Shown here: piece by piece, positions 8,746 through 17,746 of the stretch
Layout of the letters: every line of letters begins with the position of its first letter
Numbering within the stretch: position 1 is the first letter of the stretch
Assembly: GCA_016207805.1 (NCBI GenBank)
Contig: JACQZO010000023.1
Location: forward strand, 1-55,625
DNA length: 55,625 nucleotides
Origin: Candidatus Abawacabacteria bacterium
GTDB taxonomy: Bacteria; Patescibacteriota; Gracilibacteria; RBG-16-42-10
Direction of reading: 5' to 3'
Notes under the pieces: model-generated
Told to the model about the DNA's origin: nothing
The model's database searches: none
What the model saw: the letters and a program-made list of their open reading frames with translations, nothing else
Program-made: the position numbers and the translations under genes

Positions 8746-9726
8746 ATGCAAATTCTCCTGGATCAGGTCAGCAAACAATATCCTCTTTTTGAGAAAAGTC
8801 CCGGTATCTGGGGCAGTCTTAAAAGTTTATTTTATCGTAAGAAGAAAAGCAAAACGGCAATTAATAATGTTTCTTTCACCATCCCTTCAGGCAGTTTTAT
8901 TGGTTTATTGGGCCCCAATGGTTCCGGTAAAACCACTTTAATGAAAATGCTCAGTGGTATTTTGGTACCTACGGAAGGGCAAATTCAGATTGGCCAATAT
9001 ATTCCCCAGCACAGAGATCATCAATTTTTGCAAAAAATTAGTTTGGTCATGGGCCAAAAAAGTCAATTGTGGTGGGATTTACCAACCATGGATAGTCTGC
9101 ACTTTTTTGCTAGTATTTATGGTCTTTCAAAAACTGAATTTAGTCAAAGAGTCGCTTTTTTAAGTGAATTACTGGCTATTGAAGATTTACTTCATACTCC
9201 AGTGCGTAAACTATCCTTAGGGGAGCGCATGCGTTGTGAACTACTAGCAGCCTTATTACACTATCCCCAAATTCTTTTTCTTGATGAACCTACCATTGGA
9301 TTAGACATTGTTTCCCAACAAAAAATACGGAAATTTATCAAGCAGTATCATGTCAGTCAAAAAGCAACCATTTTATTAACATCGCATAATATGGCCGATA
9401 TCGATACTCTTTGCGATGATTTAATGATATTGCATAAGGGAGATATTGTTTTTCAAGGATCGGTAAACAATTTCAAACAAACCCATCCAATCCATCCCGT
9501 AATCCAGCTAACATTGCAGCAACCGCAAACGATCCCACCACTGCCAGTAGTAGCAAACATTGAGCAGACGACAGAACTTGTCCTACAAATTACTGTCCCG
9601 TACAATGAACTCGCAAATGTTGTCAGTATTTTATTGAAAGAATTAAGGATTGTCTCACTCAGTATCAAGGAACCGACACTAGATGAGATCATGCATGACT
9701 TCTTTCTTACCCAGACTTCTTCTTAA
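8746..9726 (+). CDS. ABC exporter ATP-binding protein (COG4586-like)
   Basis: This is the cytoplasmic ATPase of 326 aa. The Walker A is GPNGSGKTT, the Q-loop VMGQKSQLWWDLP, the signature LSLGERMRCE, and the Walker B ILFLDEPTIGLD, with switch His in LLTSHNM. An N-terminal extension (KSLFYRKKKSKTAINNVSF) and C-terminal regulatory region match the COG4586 subgroup, the partner of the two permeases at 2675 and 5295. A TTG three bases earlier could also start it. The next gene, proS, begins ten bases after the stop. Confidence 0.88.
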   Translation: MQILLDQVSKQYPLFEKSPGIWGSLKSLFYRKKKSKTAINNVSFTIPSGSFIGLLGPNGSGKTTLMKMLSGILVPTEGQIQIGQYIPQHRDHQFLQKISLVMGQKSQLWWDLPTMDSLHFFASIYGLSKTEFSQRVAFLSELLAIEDLLHTPVRKLSLGERMRCELLAALLHYPQILFLDEPTIGLDIVSQQKIRKFIKQYHVSQKATILLTSHNMADIDTLCDDLMILHKGDIVFQGSVNNFKQTHPIHPVIQLTLQQPQTIPPLPVVANIEQTTELVLQITVPYNELANVVSILLKELRIVSLSIKEPTLDEIMHDFFLTQTSS

Positions 9727-9735
9727 TTTACTTCC

Positions 9736-11163
9736 GTGAACAAAAAACAATTACTCACTCCTCAATCTCAAGATTTTTCACAATGGTACCTAGATATCGT
9801 CCAACATGCAGAATTAGCTGACTATTCGTCAGTTAAAGGTTGTATGATCATTAAACCTTATGGGTATCGTATTTGGGAATTAATTCAAGCAGATCTCGAT
9901 CGTCGCATCAAAGCTCGCGGTGTCCAGAATGCTTATTTCCCATTATTTATTCCCGAAAGCTTTTTACGCAAAGAAGCCGAGCATGTAGAAGGATTTGCGC
10001 CAGAAGTTGCTGTGGTCACTCACGCCGGCGGGAAAAAGCTCGATGAAGCTTTGGTAATAAGACCCACTTCTGAAACTATTATTTATGATACCTATGCTAA
10101 ATGGATTGAGAGTTATCGTGATTTACCTTTACTAATCAATCAATGGGCTAATGTTGTTCGTTGGGAAATGCGCACCAGGCCTTTTTTACGCACTACAGAA
10201 TTCTTATGGCAAGAAGGACATACTGTTCATGCCACCAAAGAAGAAGCTGATACGGAAACATTGGCAGCATTAACTATGTATCAAGACTTTGCTCGGGACA
10301 TGTTAGCCTTACCAGTATTAGCTGGTTATAAATCAGAAAAGGAGAAGTTTTCTGGTGCGCTCTATACTATGGGTGTTGAGTCCTTGGCAAAAGATGGTAA
10401 ATCGATTCAATTTGGCACCTCACATAATTTAGGTCAAAACTTTGCTAAAGCTTTCAATATCAGTTTTTCTGATACCGATGGCCAAAGAAAAACACCTTGG
10501 CAAACTAGTTGGGGTGTATCTACTCGGATGATTGGTGCATTAATTGTTAGTCATGGTGATGATGATGGCCTCAAATTACCGCCACCAGTTGCACCTATTC
10601 AAATTGTGATGATACCCATCGCCCGTGAAGCAGCAGACGCAAAAAAAATTATCGAACAACTCAATCAATTCAAACAAGACTTAACCCCGGTCAGAGTACA
10701 TATTGATAGCAGAGATGGAGTCAGTATCGGTTTCAAACGCAATGAATGGGAAATGAAGGGTGTGCCATTGCGTTTAGAAATGGGTATGCAAGAGCTTGCT
10801 CAAAATATAGTGAGTATTGCTCGTCGTGATACCGGTGAAAAATTGGCCATTCCTCTAGATCAAGTAAGCTCAGCTTTGCCCAAATTATTAGATCAAATAA
10901 CTACTGACATGTATCAGGCCGCAAAGACATATGTCGAATCTGCTATTACCGAAGTTCATAATAAAGAGGACTTTGATCGGGTAATTGAAAAAGGAGGTTA
11001 TGCTAAAGCGTATTTTTGCGAAGATCCAGCAATGGAAAAAGAAATACAAGAAAAAACTAAGGCTACTACTCGAGTAGTAGTAATGGGCGACACAAAACCA
11101 GGAACATGTTTCTATTCTGGCAAACCAGCTGAGCGACAATGGTATTTTGCTAAAGCGTATTAA
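9736..11163 (+). CDS. proS: Prolyl-tRNA synthetase, archaeal/eukaryote-type
   Basis: This enzyme charges tRNA-Pro with proline. Class II motifs are visible: motif 2 around VVRWEMRTRPFLRTTEFLWQ with EGHT, and ALVIRPTSET before it. The 475-aa length, the lack of the editing insertion, and the C-terminal zinc-type domain ending CFYSGKPAERQWYFAKAY place it in the archaeal/eukaryotic type (ProS type 3). The start codon is GTG at 9736. It heads a run of same-strand genes with gaps of 2-60 bases through der at 16722. Confidence 0.95.
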   Translation: MNKKQLLTPQSQDFSQWYLDIVQHAELADYSSVKGCMIIKPYGYRIWELIQADLDRRIKARGVQNAYFPLFIPESFLRKEAEHVEGFAPEVAVVTHAGGKKLDEALVIRPTSETIIYDTYAKWIESYRDLPLLINQWANVVRWEMRTRPFLRTTEFLWQEGHTVHATKEEADTETLAALTMYQDFARDMLALPVLAGYKSEKEKFSGALYTMGVESLAKDGKSIQFGTSHNLGQNFAKAFNISFSDTDGQRKTPWQTSWGVSTRMIGALIVSHGDDDGLKLPPPVAPIQIVMIPIAREAADAKKIIEQLNQFKQDLTPVRVHIDSRDGVSIGFKRNEWEMKGVPLRLEMGMQELAQNIVSIARRDTGEKLAIPLDQVSSALPKLLDQITTDMYQAAKTYVESAITEVHNKEDFDRVIEKGGYAKAYFCEDPAMEKEIQEKTKATTRVVVMGDTKPGTCFYSGKPAERQWYFAKAY

Positions 11164-11165
11164 AT

Positions 11166-12218
11166 ATGTTTAGTAAATTTTTTGGCGCTTTTTCACATGA
11201 TATTGGTATTGATTTAGGAACAGCGAATACATTGGTATTCGTGCGTAGTAAAGGCATTGTGATCAATGAACCTTCTGTAGTAGCAGTAAATGAAAAAACC
11301 AAACAAATCCTGGCTATTGGTGAAGCTGCTCGTCAAATGGTGGGGCGAACTCCTTCACATATAGTAGCGATTAGACCATTGGTGGATGGTGTTGTTTCCG
11401 ATTTTGAAATTACTGAACAAATGCTCCGTTATTTCATTGATAAAGTACATAAAGAATCATTTACTCTTTTCCCTAGACCAAGAGTAGTAATTGGCATACC
11501 TTCAGGAGTAACAGAAGTAGAGAAAAAGGCAGTAGCCGATGCGGCTAGAAATGCTGGCGCCAGACAAAGCTATCTTATCGAAGAACCAATGGCTGCTGCT
11601 GTAGGCGCCAATTTGCCCGTACAAGAAGCTACAGGTTCCATGATAGTGGATATTGGTGGTGGCACTACTGAAGTGGCAGTAATTTCATTGGGTGGCATTA
11701 TTACCAGCAAATCACTACGCATCGCGGGCGATAAATTGAATGAAGACATTATGCAATACGCCAAAGATCATTTTAATTTACTGCTTGGGGTCAGAACTGC
11801 GGAACGAATGAAATGGGAAATTGGCAATGTCTATGAGACTAGAGAAAGGGGAGTGTTTAATGCTCGCGGCAGAGATTTAGTTACTGGATTACCCAAAGAA
11901 ATACAATTTGATGAAAAGATGATCCGTGATGCCTTGATGAAGTCAGCTATGATTATTAGTGAAACTGTGCGCTTTACTGTCGAGCAGACACCACCAGAAT
12001 TGGTAGCAGATATTATGGAAAGAGGTATTACTCTTGCTGGTGGAGGAGCTTTACTACGCGGTTTAGATCAATTAATTGCCGCCCATACGCATATGCCAGT
12101 TTATTTAGCAGAAGACCCCTTATCTGCAGTAGTTCGTGGCACTGGTCAAGTATTAGAAAATCTTGATACATTGCGTGAGGTATTAGTTTCCACTGAAGAT
12201 CACTCGCTTCTTAAATAA
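11166..12218 (+). CDS. mreB: Rod shape-determining protein MreB
   Basis: This bacterial actin homologue of 350 aa forms membrane-bound filaments that guide lateral wall synthesis. It shows the phosphate-1 motif DIGIDLGTANTLV, the conserved RPLVDGVVSDFE, GIPSGVTEVEKKAV, the phosphate-2 motif DIGGGTTEVAV and the adenosine motif LAGGGALLRGLD. The gene starts two bases after the proS stop. No mreC, mreD, rodA or pbp2 follows; a holin-like gene and secG do. The ATG is preceded by TATTAAAT, with no ribosome-binding site. Confidence 0.96.
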   Translation: MFSKFFGAFSHDIGIDLGTANTLVFVRSKGIVINEPSVVAVNEKTKQILAIGEAARQMVGRTPSHIVAIRPLVDGVVSDFEITEQMLRYFIDKVHKESFTLFPRPRVVIGIPSGVTEVEKKAVADAARNAGARQSYLIEEPMAAAVGANLPVQEATGSMIVDIGGGTTEVAVISLGGIITSKSLRIAGDKLNEDIMQYAKDHFNLLLGVRTAERMKWEIGNVYETRERGVFNARGRDLVTGLPKEIQFDEKMIRDALMKSAMIISETVRFTVEQTPPELVADIMERGITLAGGGALLRGLDQLIAAHTHMPVYLAEDPLSAVVRGTGQVLENLDTLREVLVSTEDHSLLK

Positions 12219-12227
12219 ATCATTTTT

Positions 12228-12593
12228 ATGCTTATTGCTCGTTTCGTGTGGAATTGGATTATGAACAGCTTAGTGCTAGGACTACTAGTAGTTTTAATAC
12301 CAAGCATCCAAATTCATCCCGGACTTAGTGCCCGTGAACAAATCCGCTTATTTTTACTTGGCGGTTTGATTCTTGGTTTGGTAAATAGTATCATCAAGCC
12401 CTTATTGAAGCTATTTTCTTTGCCATTAATATTATTAACTGGTGGCTTATTTTTGATTGTGATTAATATGATTGTCCTGGCTATAGTTACTTGGCTTGTG
12501 CCAGAAATAGTGATCCCTGATATTATGACTTATATTATCGCTGCTGTTTTGCTTGGGATACTCAACACCATTGAAAACCTATTTTTTGTCTAG
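12228..12593 (+). CDS. Phage-holin-4 family (YvlD-like) membrane protein
   Basis: This 121-aa protein has four predicted transmembrane helices: MNSLVLGLLVVLIPSI, LFLLGGLILGLVNSII, LLTGGLFLIVINMIVLAIV and YIIAAVLLGILNTIENLFF. The NSIIKPLLKLFSLPL loop between helices 2 and 3 is the hallmark of the phage_holin_4_2/YvlD family, which is widespread in bacterial chromosomes. Its function is poorly known and it is not evidence of a prophage here. It starts nine bases after mreB. Confidence 0.8.
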   Translation: MLIARFVWNWIMNSLVLGLLVVLIPSIQIHPGLSAREQIRLFLLGGLILGLVNSIIKPLLKLFSLPLILLTGGLFLIVINMIVLAIVTWLVPEIVIPDIMTYIIAAVLLGILNTIENLFFV

Positions 12594-12618
12594 TACTATA
12601 ACTTCGTAATTTTCATTT

Positions 12619-12855
12619 ATGAACTTTCTTCAGTATATCTTTGTTGCCAACGCGGTTTTGCTTATTCTTTTTATTCTTTTACAATCCCGAGGAGTGGGTT
12701 TGTCTAGCACCTTTGGTGGCGATGGTACCTTTTACCGTACACGCCGAGGTCCAGAAAAATTGCTTTTTAGCTTGACCATTCTTTTCACCACTACATTTGC
12801 TTTACTTAGTTTAATCATTCCTCTTTGGGATAGCATTGTTGCCGGACTTCGTTAA
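12619..12855 (+). CDS. secG: Preprotein translocase subunit SecG
   Basis: This small subunit of the SecYEG channel (78 aa) has two transmembrane helices separated by the conserved loop. ILLQSRGVGLSSTFGGDGTFYRTRRGPEKLLF carries the family pattern 'Q.rg.Gls..fGg....fr.rrG.ek.l'. It stimulates protein export by supporting SecA cycling. It lies between the holin-like gene and the solute-binding protein gene in the same direction. The leader before the ATG is AATTTTCATTT, again without a Shine-Dalgarno sequence. Confidence 0.9.
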   Translation: MNFLQYIFVANAVLLILFILLQSRGVGLSSTFGGDGTFYRTRRGPEKLLFSLTILFTTTFALLSLIIPLWDSIVAGLR

Positions 12856-12861
12856 TCAAAT

Positions 12862-14475
12862 ATGATTTCTTATAAAGAAATTTCTCATTTTTTCCCGCGG
12901 GCAGAAAGAGCAGTTCTTGCTTTATTACTGACAGTAGCTTTAGTAAGCTCTACTTTTCTGATTGATAAAAGTATCTTTTCATCGGCTAGAGTTCGATCAT
13001 TGGCAAATACTGGTGAAACTCTTTCTATCGCTCATATCGGCACTACAGAGAGCTTGAATAGTTTGTATTGTACTAGTTCAATGACCGTTCGTACCGCTTG
13101 TAGCTTGGCTTTTAGTGGTTTATTTAGCGTCGATCCTTTTAATCACACTCTCAAAAATGCTTTGGCCAATGAAATGAGCATAAGCAATGATTTAAAAACA
13201 TATACAGTCACCTTACAAAGAGCACAATTCCATGACAATGTGGCCGTAACCAGTGCTGATGTGGTTTTCACCTATAATACCTTAGTGAAAGATCCTAGTT
13301 ACGATGGTCCCTATAAAGGAGCTTTTAATGGTGTGAAAATTACAGCACAGGATCCCAATACTGTAGTTTTCACTCTGGATGAGGCCAATACTTTTTTCCC
13401 GTACAACCTTACCATTGGTATTTTACCTCAACATATTCTCGACGATGTACAATCAATCAATGATTTCTTAAGTCATCCATTTAATCGTAACCCTATTGGT
13501 ACTGGTAAATATAAAGCCTCCTCCATTGTCAAGGATTCGAACACTAGCGAAATTAGGCTTACAGCATTCAATGATTTTTTTGGTGAGAAAGCGTATATCC
13601 AAAATATTCATCTTACCGGCTATTCTAAAATAGAGGACCTTAAGCGAGATATGCATAAATTTGACATCGCTTATGCAGAAAACTTGGCAACAGAAACAAC
13701 AAATAATGATTATACGGCATATGACTTCACCCTACCACAATATGTTGGTCTCTTTTTTAACAACAATAGTGGTCCTCTGAATAACAAAAATATCCGCTTA
13801 GCAATAAAAGTAGGAACCGATCGAAATAAAGTTGCTCAACTAGCTGATAGTTTACAATTAGTTGATTCACCCTTGCCCGAAGTTTTAACTCAAAAGATTA
13901 CTTATGATCTAGAGAAAGCAAAAAGCTTACTGAACACTGCTAAGGTTTCCGCCGATACTCCAATAGAAATAAAACTCGTATATCGCAAAGATCCAATGCT
14001 AGAAAAAGTGGCTACTGAAATTGCTCAACAATGGAAACCTTTGGGTATTAATTGTATTCTGATTGGCCAGGAGTTTGGGGAATTACAAAATAATTTTCTC
14101 AAACCAAGAAGCTATGATGTATTACTGATAGGCGAGCGCTTAGGAGGGAATATTGATCTTTATCCTTATTTTCATTCTTCTCAAATCAAATATCCTGGCC
14201 TAAATTTTTCTCTCTATAAAAATGTTGCTGTTGATAACTTGCTGAGCAAAATTCGCTTAACTCTTGATAACCAAGAGCAAAAAAAGCTTCTCAATCAAGC
14301 TTATGACAAAATTTTAGAGGATATGCCAGTGCTTCCTTTATATACAAACAGAGATACTATTTTCATCAATAAAAGGGTTCACAACACCTTTCTGCCGGCA
14401 AACCCGACTAGTCCTGAGCAATTATATGCCTTGATTAGCGCCTGGTATATTGCAGAAAAGCAAATCTGGATATAA
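12862..14475 (+). CDS. Extracellular solute-binding protein, family 5 (oligopeptide type)
   Basis: This 537-aa protein has an N-terminal hydrophobic anchor (AVLALLLTVALVSSTFLI) and an SBP_bac_5 fold. Family signatures are LAFSGLFSVDP, LKTYTVTLQRAQFHDN...TSADVVFTYN, and a C-terminal VLPLYTNRDTIFI. Such proteins deliver peptides to Dpp/Opp importers. No permease or ATPase genes for an importer are nearby, so the partner is elsewhere or the protein serves another role. There is no lipobox Cys, so it is probably tethered by an uncleaved helix. It starts six bases after secG. Confidence 0.85.
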   Translation: MISYKEISHFFPRAERAVLALLLTVALVSSTFLIDKSIFSSARVRSLANTGETLSIAHIGTTESLNSLYCTSSMTVRTACSLAFSGLFSVDPFNHTLKNALANEMSISNDLKTYTVTLQRAQFHDNVAVTSADVVFTYNTLVKDPSYDGPYKGAFNGVKITAQDPNTVVFTLDEANTFFPYNLTIGILPQHILDDVQSINDFLSHPFNRNPIGTGKYKASSIVKDSNTSEIRLTAFNDFFGEKAYIQNIHLTGYSKIEDLKRDMHKFDIAYAENLATETTNNDYTAYDFTLPQYVGLFFNNNSGPLNNKNIRLAIKVGTDRNKVAQLADSLQLVDSPLPEVLTQKITYDLEKAKSLLNTAKVSADTPIEIKLVYRKDPMLEKVATEIAQQWKPLGINCILIGQEFGELQNNFLKPRSYDVLLIGERLGGNIDLYPYFHSSQIKYPGLNFSLYKNVAVDNLLSKIRLTLDNQEQKKLLNQAYDKILEDMPVLPLYTNRDTIFINKRVHNTFLPANPTSPEQLYALISAWYIAEKQIWI

Positions 14476-14519
14476 ACTAACCGCGCTTTTGATTTATTGT
14501 TTTTTCACTTTTTTTATTT

Positions 14520-14969
14520 ATGAAGCTCGTTCTGATTCAAGATGTTCCTCATCTCGGTAGAAAACATGACATGGTTGATGTGAAGCCAGGTTATGGTAGA
14601 AATTTCCTTTTGCCTCGTAGTTTAGCTACTTTCGCTACGCCAGCTTTAGTGGCTCAATCACAAAAAATGCAAGCTAAAAGATTAGAAAGCCGTAAAAAGA
14701 TGCAAGAACAAGCGAAAGAGCTAGCGCAAAAGATTAAGAATGTACAGCTTACTTTTGCTCGTCGGGTAACTAGTAAAGGTACATTATATGGATCTGTAGG
14801 TGCTTCTGAGATCGCTAAGGATTTAGCAAAAGAAATTAGTTGCTCTCTTGATAGTGAAGCTATTCGTATGTCCACCCCAATTCGAAAATTGGGTGAACAC
14901 AAGGTAACTATTCACTTAGCTGATGATGTAGAAGCCCTGATTCATCTTAAAGTTATTAAACAAGCTTAA
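14520..14969 (+). CDS. rplI: 50S ribosomal protein L9
   Basis: This is the 149-aa large-subunit protein with two domains joined by a long helix. The N-terminal rRNA-binding domain reads MKLVLIQDVPHLGRKHDMV, then VKPGYGRNFLLPR, the L9 signature. A charged helix spans about 45-75, and the C-terminal domain includes GTLYGSVGASEIA. Many CPR groups lack L9, so its presence is a taxonomic marker. The ATG is preceded by a T-rich tract (TTTTTTTATTT), not a Shine-Dalgarno site. Confidence 0.96.
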   Translation: MKLVLIQDVPHLGRKHDMVDVKPGYGRNFLLPRSLATFATPALVAQSQKMQAKRLESRKKMQEQAKELAQKIKNVQLTFARRVTSKGTLYGSVGASEIAKDLAKEISCSLDSEAIRMSTPIRKLGEHKVTIHLADDVEALIHLKVIKQA

Positions 14970-14972
14970 TTC

Positions 14973-15374
14973 ATGTCTGCATCTGAATATATCAAAACTG
15001 TCAGTATTGCTGATACAGTTGTACAAGAAGTAGCCGGCCGTAGTGTCGTGGTGACTCGCAGTACTATGGATCAAGTTCAAGGTGATGATATTGAAATGCA
15101 TCAATCAATAGCCAAAAATGTCGTGAGCGAAAACGATGTACTTAGCTATCAAAGTATTGTGGGTACACTCCAAGGAAGAATAGTAAAAACTCAACGTTCT
15201 TTTAGTGTCTATACCAAAGCTGAGGTAATTGAGAGCAGAAGCAGCATTTCGTTAGTAACCTCAGCGGAAACAATACAGGGTACTTTGTACACTGTATTTA
15301 CCAAAACGACGGCTGCTATTTTTGCGGGAACTTTATTACTTGGTTTATACTTTCTAAGAAAACGTTCTCGTTAA
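14973..15374 (+). CDS. Small tail-anchored membrane protein of unknown function
   Basis: I do not recognise this 133-aa protein. Residues 1-105 are soluble and predicted beta-rich, with alternating hydrophobic/polar patterns (VVQEVAGRSVVVTRSTMDQV, SFSVYTKAEVIESRSSISL) that could form a beta-solenoid. A single transmembrane helix, AAIFAGTLLLGLYFL, is followed by RKRSR at the extreme C-terminus, giving a tail-anchored topology with most of the chain probably outside. It starts three bases after rplI and five before der, so it is co-transcribed with them. Confidence 0.7.
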   Translation: MSASEYIKTVSIADTVVQEVAGRSVVVTRSTMDQVQGDDIEMHQSIAKNVVSENDVLSYQSIVGTLQGRIVKTQRSFSVYTKAEVIESRSSISLVTSAETIQGTLYTVFTKTTAAIFAGTLLLGLYFLRKRSR

Positions 15375-15378
15375 TTTT

Positions 15379-16722
15379 ATGGAAAATTTCGTTGCCCTTA
15401 TTGGTCGACCAAATGTAGGTAAGTCGACATTGTTTAATCGTATCTTAGGTTTTCAAAAAAGCATTACCCATAAGCAAGCGGGGACAACTTTAGATGTGCT
15501 TTATGGCACAGTAGAGACTCCGAGCGGTAGCTTCATTTTGGCTGACTGCCCGGGAGTATTTGAAAACTTCTCCGATCCGCTTAATGTGCAGGCGCAGGAA
15601 CGAGCCTTGGCCTTATTTCAAAAAGCTGCTTTATTGGTATTAGTAATGGATACCACCTTACCGCCTAGTAAAGAAGATCGAACCCTGGTGCAGTGGTTAC
15701 GCAAACATGATCAACACTTCATTGTCTGTGCCACCAAAGCTGACCAGAGAAATAGCGAAGAGCATATCGCTGCCATCGAACAATTGACTGGCCAGGAAGC
15801 TTATCCTGTTGCTGCCTTACAGGGAGGAGGTATAGATCGTTTGATTCTGGGTATTAAGGACTTTTTCATTACTAATAAAATTCCTTTATTGCCAGATACT
15901 GCTAATAGCCCGAAACCTGATATTAAGGTGGCACTTTTAGGCAGACCTAATGCCGGCAAATCTACTTTATTTAATTATTTGGCAGGGGAGGAACTGTCTC
16001 TCGTTTCTGATATTCCTGGTACCACTCGTGATCCACTTGATGTGATCACCAATTATCCTGAGCTTAATATGTCCATTCAGTGGATTGATACTGCCGGTTT
16101 ACGAAGGCGAGCCAAGATTGCCGATAATATAGAGTACATTTCTTATTTACGGTCTCATAAAGTCATTGAACAATGCGATATTGCCGTACTACTAATCAGC
16201 GCTGAGAATATGGTAGTACACAGAGACGAAACTATTATTCAATATATCTTGGAACAACGTAAGGGTTTAGTAATCGTAGTAACCAAGAGTGATATAGTCA
16301 GTCATGAAGTACTCAAAAAATTTGAACAAGAGATGCGCTATATACTGCAATATGCCAAATGGGCACCAATAGTACCGTTGTCTGTACATGAAAAAAAGGG
16401 GGTAGATAATTTGCTCCACATCATTCAACATGTAGCAGCCCAGTACAGTAGAACAATATCGACACAGAAAATTAACAAATTTTTGGAATATTTTCAAAGC
16501 CTTCATACCGCACCATTGATCAAAGGCAAGCGTGCCAAAATGTATTATGGTCTACAAACCGATACCAAGCCTCCTCATTTTCTATTTTTTGTTAATGATG
16601 ACGATGTCTTTCGATTCTCCCATGTGAGAGCAATTGAAAATAATTTGCGCCAATATTTTGAGCTGGAAGGAACGCCAGTAATTATTGAGTATCGCTCACG
16701 TCGTGAAAAGACTGAGGAATAA
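15379..16722 (+). CDS. der: Ribosome-assembly GTPase Der (EngA)
   Basis: This is an essential GTPase with two G domains acting in 50S maturation. Domain 1 has GRPNVGKSTLFNRILG, the G3 box DCPG (usually DTPG) and TKAD. Domain 2 has GRPNAGKSTLFNYLAG, DTAGLRRRAKI and TKSD. The C-terminal KH-like domain contains PPHFLFFVNDD and ends GTPVIIEYRSRREK. The length of 447 aa is usual. The 3' end overlaps the convergent prmC gene by 41 bases. Confidence 0.96.
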   Translation: MENFVALIGRPNVGKSTLFNRILGFQKSITHKQAGTTLDVLYGTVETPSGSFILADCPGVFENFSDPLNVQAQERALALFQKAALLVLVMDTTLPPSKEDRTLVQWLRKHDQHFIVCATKADQRNSEEHIAAIEQLTGQEAYPVAALQGGGIDRLILGIKDFFITNKIPLLPDTANSPKPDIKVALLGRPNAGKSTLFNYLAGEELSLVSDIPGTTRDPLDVITNYPELNMSIQWIDTAGLRRRAKIADNIEYISYLRSHKVIEQCDIAVLLISAENMVVHRDETIIQYILEQRKGLVIVVTKSDIVSHEVLKKFEQEMRYILQYAKWAPIVPLSVHEKKGVDNLLHIIQHVAAQYSRTISTQKINKFLEYFQSLHTAPLIKGKRAKMYYGLQTDTKPPHFLFFVNDDDVFRFSHVRAIENNLRQYFELEGTPVIIEYRSRREKTEE

Positions 16723-17554
16723 AATGAACAAAACGAATTCTTGCCGATAAATCCTGATAGAATGCTATCTGATATTGGTGAGGAATTTTAATAGTGTCAT
16801 TGAGTAGAAGATCTTTTTGCTCAGGAGAAATTTCCCACCACATCTCAGGATATGCCCCGTGAGGGTATAAAGCGACAATATGAGCTAATAACTTTCGACA
16901 AAGATCAAGCCCATCAGGTCCACCAGACAATGCTAATTTTGGCTCAAATAAACGCACACTATCAGTAAGAGTTTGATAGATATGTTCATTGAGATAAGGC
17001 AAATTGGCTACAATTAATTTGGGTAAATTAGTTTGCGGCAAAAAAGAGTCCAAGAGATCCCCCTGCTGAAACTTGACAAGATTAATACTGATGTTTAATT
17101 GTTTGGCATTTCTTTGGGCAACAGCCAAAGCATGTTCACTGATATCAACCAGAACATAGCGATGCTGACTAGCTAAATGAGCCAGAGTTAGTCCGATACA
17201 GCCAGAACCAGTACCAATATCGGCCACTAAACTTGGCACTGGATAGGATGATAGTGAATTAAGTACATGAGCAATTAACTCTTCAGTTTCTTGTCGAGGA
17301 ATAAGCACATGCTTATCAACAAAAAAGTCGACATCATAAAATCGCTTATAACCAACGATGTAAGCAAGGGGCTCTCCACTAATCAACTGCCGCGCTGAAT
17401 TAAGTATGGCATTGATAACATTGCTAGGAGGAACAAAATCTTGATGCGTCAGAACCCACAAACGATCTTTTTTGAGAAAATGAGCAATCAACACTTCAAT
17501 TTCATGCCTATTTGTACTAGAAAACATTTTAAGCACCGATGCAAGGTCCACCAT
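16682..17554 (-). CDS. prmC: Peptide chain release factor N5-glutamine methyltransferase
   Basis: PrmC methylates the GGQ glutamine of release factors RF1/RF2. The N-terminal helical domain precedes GEPLAYIVGYKRFYDVDFFVDKHVLIPRQETE, a family signature. The SAM motif is VADIGTGSGCIGLTLA, and the catalytic NPPY motif appears as NLPY (IVANLPYLNE), with the following GPDGLDLCRKLL conserved. The length of 290 aa is typical. Its end overlaps the end of der. Confidence 0.93.
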   Translation of the reverse strand: MVDLASVLKMFSSTNRHEIEVLIAHFLKKDRLWVLTHQDFVPPSNVINAILNSARQLISGEPLAYIVGYKRFYDVDFFVDKHVLIPRQETEELIAHVLNSLSSYPVPSLVADIGTGSGCIGLTLAHLASQHRYVLVDISEHALAVAQRNAKQLNISINLVKFQQGDLLDSFLPQTNLPKLIVANLPYLNEHIYQTLTDSVRLFEPKLALSGGPDGLDLCRKLLAHIVALYPHGAYPEMWWEISPEQKDLLLNDTIKIPHQYQIAFYQDLSARIRFVHFIPQSFHDVSDTQ

Positions 17555-17746
17555 ATTCTAGATAATAAAACGCCGTTAATAGGAACGACAGTACGATAGC
17601 CGAGCAGGGGACATGTGCACAAGTTGGTATTAAATACTTAGTATGCACAATGTATCTTGTGCGATCTTTTTGCTAATCAGCATGTTTTACACAAAGCCAA
17701 GTCTATGGCTTACTATTGACACAATTCCCCTAAAAACCCTTACCTG
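17555..17746. other. Gene-free spacer with an imperfect inverted repeat
   Basis: This 192-base region lies upstream of prmC and downstream of the zinc-ribbon gene. It contains an imperfect inverted repeat in which GCACAAG near 17618 faces CTTGTGC near 17660. I see no clear terminator, RNA gene or promoter. Confidence 0.4.

Noticed and set aside
12228-12593. Holin-like gene as a sign of a prophage
   Set aside because: This YvlD-type family is common in chromosomes and no other phage gene is present.
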